The notes under the pieces were generated by a model. The model saw only the letters and a program-made list of their open reading frames with translations, was not told the DNA's origin and made no database searches. Made by a program: the position numbers and the translations under genes. Positions 63,594-64,000 of a stretch of 64,000 nucleotides of DNA are shown in pieces (within the stretch, counting starts at the first letter, position 1; each line of letters starts with the position of its first letter). Source of the stretch: Streptomyces scabiei 87.22 (GTDB lineage: Bacteria > Actinomycetota > Actinomycetes > Streptomycetales > Streptomycetaceae); the NCBI RefSeq assembly GCF_000091305.1, contig NC_013929.1, forward strand, positions 1,736,001 through 1,800,000, read 5' to 3'.

Positions 63594-64000
63594 GTGAGCC
63601 ACGAGCTGGTCGACGGCAGATTCCGTATCGGGCGCGTCATCGGCAAGGGCAACATGGGGGAGGTCCACCGGGCCGAGGACCTGGACGCCCTCGTGGGTTC
63701 GCCCGAGCGCGTGGTCGCGCTGAAGACCATCCTTCGCCGTCGTACCGGCCTTCAGATCGACACCGGTGCCGACCCCAAGGCGGTAGAGCGCTTCGCGCGC
63801 GAGGTGCGCATCATGCGCCGCCTCGACCATCCCAACCTCACTCGGCTCGTCGCAGGCGGAGTCGCCGAGGACCACGGCAGCCTTCCCTATCTCGCCATGG
63901 AACTCCTGGACGGCGAGACGCTGCGCGACCTCATCGAGGAGGAACGGCAGCTCCCCGTCACCTGGGCCGCCGCCATCGGTGCGCAGATCGCGTCCGGCCT
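63594..64000 (+). CDS. Ser/Thr protein kinase (Hanks type), 3' truncated by window
   Basis: From a GTG at 63594 (Shine-Dalgarno GAGGAGC) the frame reads a eukaryotic-like kinase N-lobe: IGKGNMGEVHRAED glycine loop, VALKTI with the ATP-anchoring lysine, FAREVRIMRRLDHPNL with the alpha-C glutamate, and the hinge YLAMELLDGETL. 135 codons are present; catalytic-loop and any sensor domain lie beyond the window. It diverges from the sigma/drm operon across a palindromic promoter. Confidence 0.9.
   Translation, partial: MSHELVDGRFRIGRVIGKGNMGEVHRAEDLDALVGSPERVVALKTILRRRTGLQIDTGADPKAVERFAREVRIMRRLDHPNLTRLVAGGVAEDHGSLPYLAMELLDGETLRDLIEEERQLPVTWAAAIGAQIASG

Overview
The window looks like part of a linear Streptomyces chromosome. 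GC content is very high, third codon positions are strongly G/C, GTG starts are common, genes often overlap by 4 bp (ATGA/GTGA), TTA codons are rare, and the families present are typical of the genus (IclR, MarR and TetR regulators, zwf-opcA-gnd, GH16, MHS transporters). All assignments come from reading the sequence; no database search was possible.

Region by region. 1-1.5 kb: the end of a PHP-fold phosphoesterase. 1.5-6.9 kb: an acyl-CoA/alcohol catabolic operon (MaoC hydratase, AMP-forming ligase, amidohydrolase, SDR) divergent from MarR and IclR regulators. 7-13.4 kb: a serine hydrolase, a polar amino-acid ABC transporter, a divergent gamma-glutamyltransferase and a TetR regulator. 13.4-15.5 kb: repeats and a secreted GH16-CBM6 beta-glucanase behind a LacI-type operator. 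15.6-20.5 kb: a secondary pentose-phosphate operon that appears to be decaying: a truncated, frameshifted transketolase tail, a transaldolase lacking its Schiff-base lysine, then apparently intact zwf, opcA and gnd. 20.6-22 kb: a beta-solenoid membrane protein with a TTA codon. 22-27.6 kb: a quinate/shikimate catabolic cluster (dehydroshikimate dehydratase, shikimate dehydrogenase, TetR, MHS transporter) with two related operators. 27.8-31.7 kb: a membrane protein, a TetR/MFS efflux pair and a serine hydrolase. 31.8-33.5 kb: a MITE and an IS701-like element side by side, sharing three CTAG copies. 33.5-36.8 kb: two saccharopine-dehydrogenase-like genes and a FAD oxidoreductase.

37-44.3 kb carries the counterpart of the S. 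coelicolor SCO6655-SCO6650 region. It contains a GTP cyclohydrolase II paralogue with the diagnostic Met120, a creatininase-family deformylase candidate, a PTPS-like protein without cysteine, a glycosyltransferase, a methyltransferase, a flippase-like membrane protein, a dehydrogenase and a CDP-alcohol phosphotransferase. Together they suggest a GTP-derived pyrimidine or pterin that is glycosylated, methylated and possibly attached to lipid. 44.3-50.2 kb holds minisatellites, an oxidoreductase/AraC pair, and a LacI/SDR/Gfo-Idh-MocA sugar or polyol unit with ten perfect 7-bp repeats upstream of lacI.

50.4-64 kb is an accessory island and the best candidate for an undescribed system. A five-gene minus-strand operon encodes a sigma-70-like protein with a long coiled-coil tail, DrmA helicase, DrmB (DUF1998), a small SF1 helicase and a small winged-helix-like protein. 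It converges on a single-chain restriction-methylation enzyme (PD-(D/E)xK plus N6-adenine methylase) and diverges from a Ser/Thr protein kinase cut by the window end. The drmA/drmB core points to a DISARM-related antiphage system. No drmC, drmD, drmE or PglZ gene is visible, and the sigma factor and kinase are not part of any DISARM type I know.
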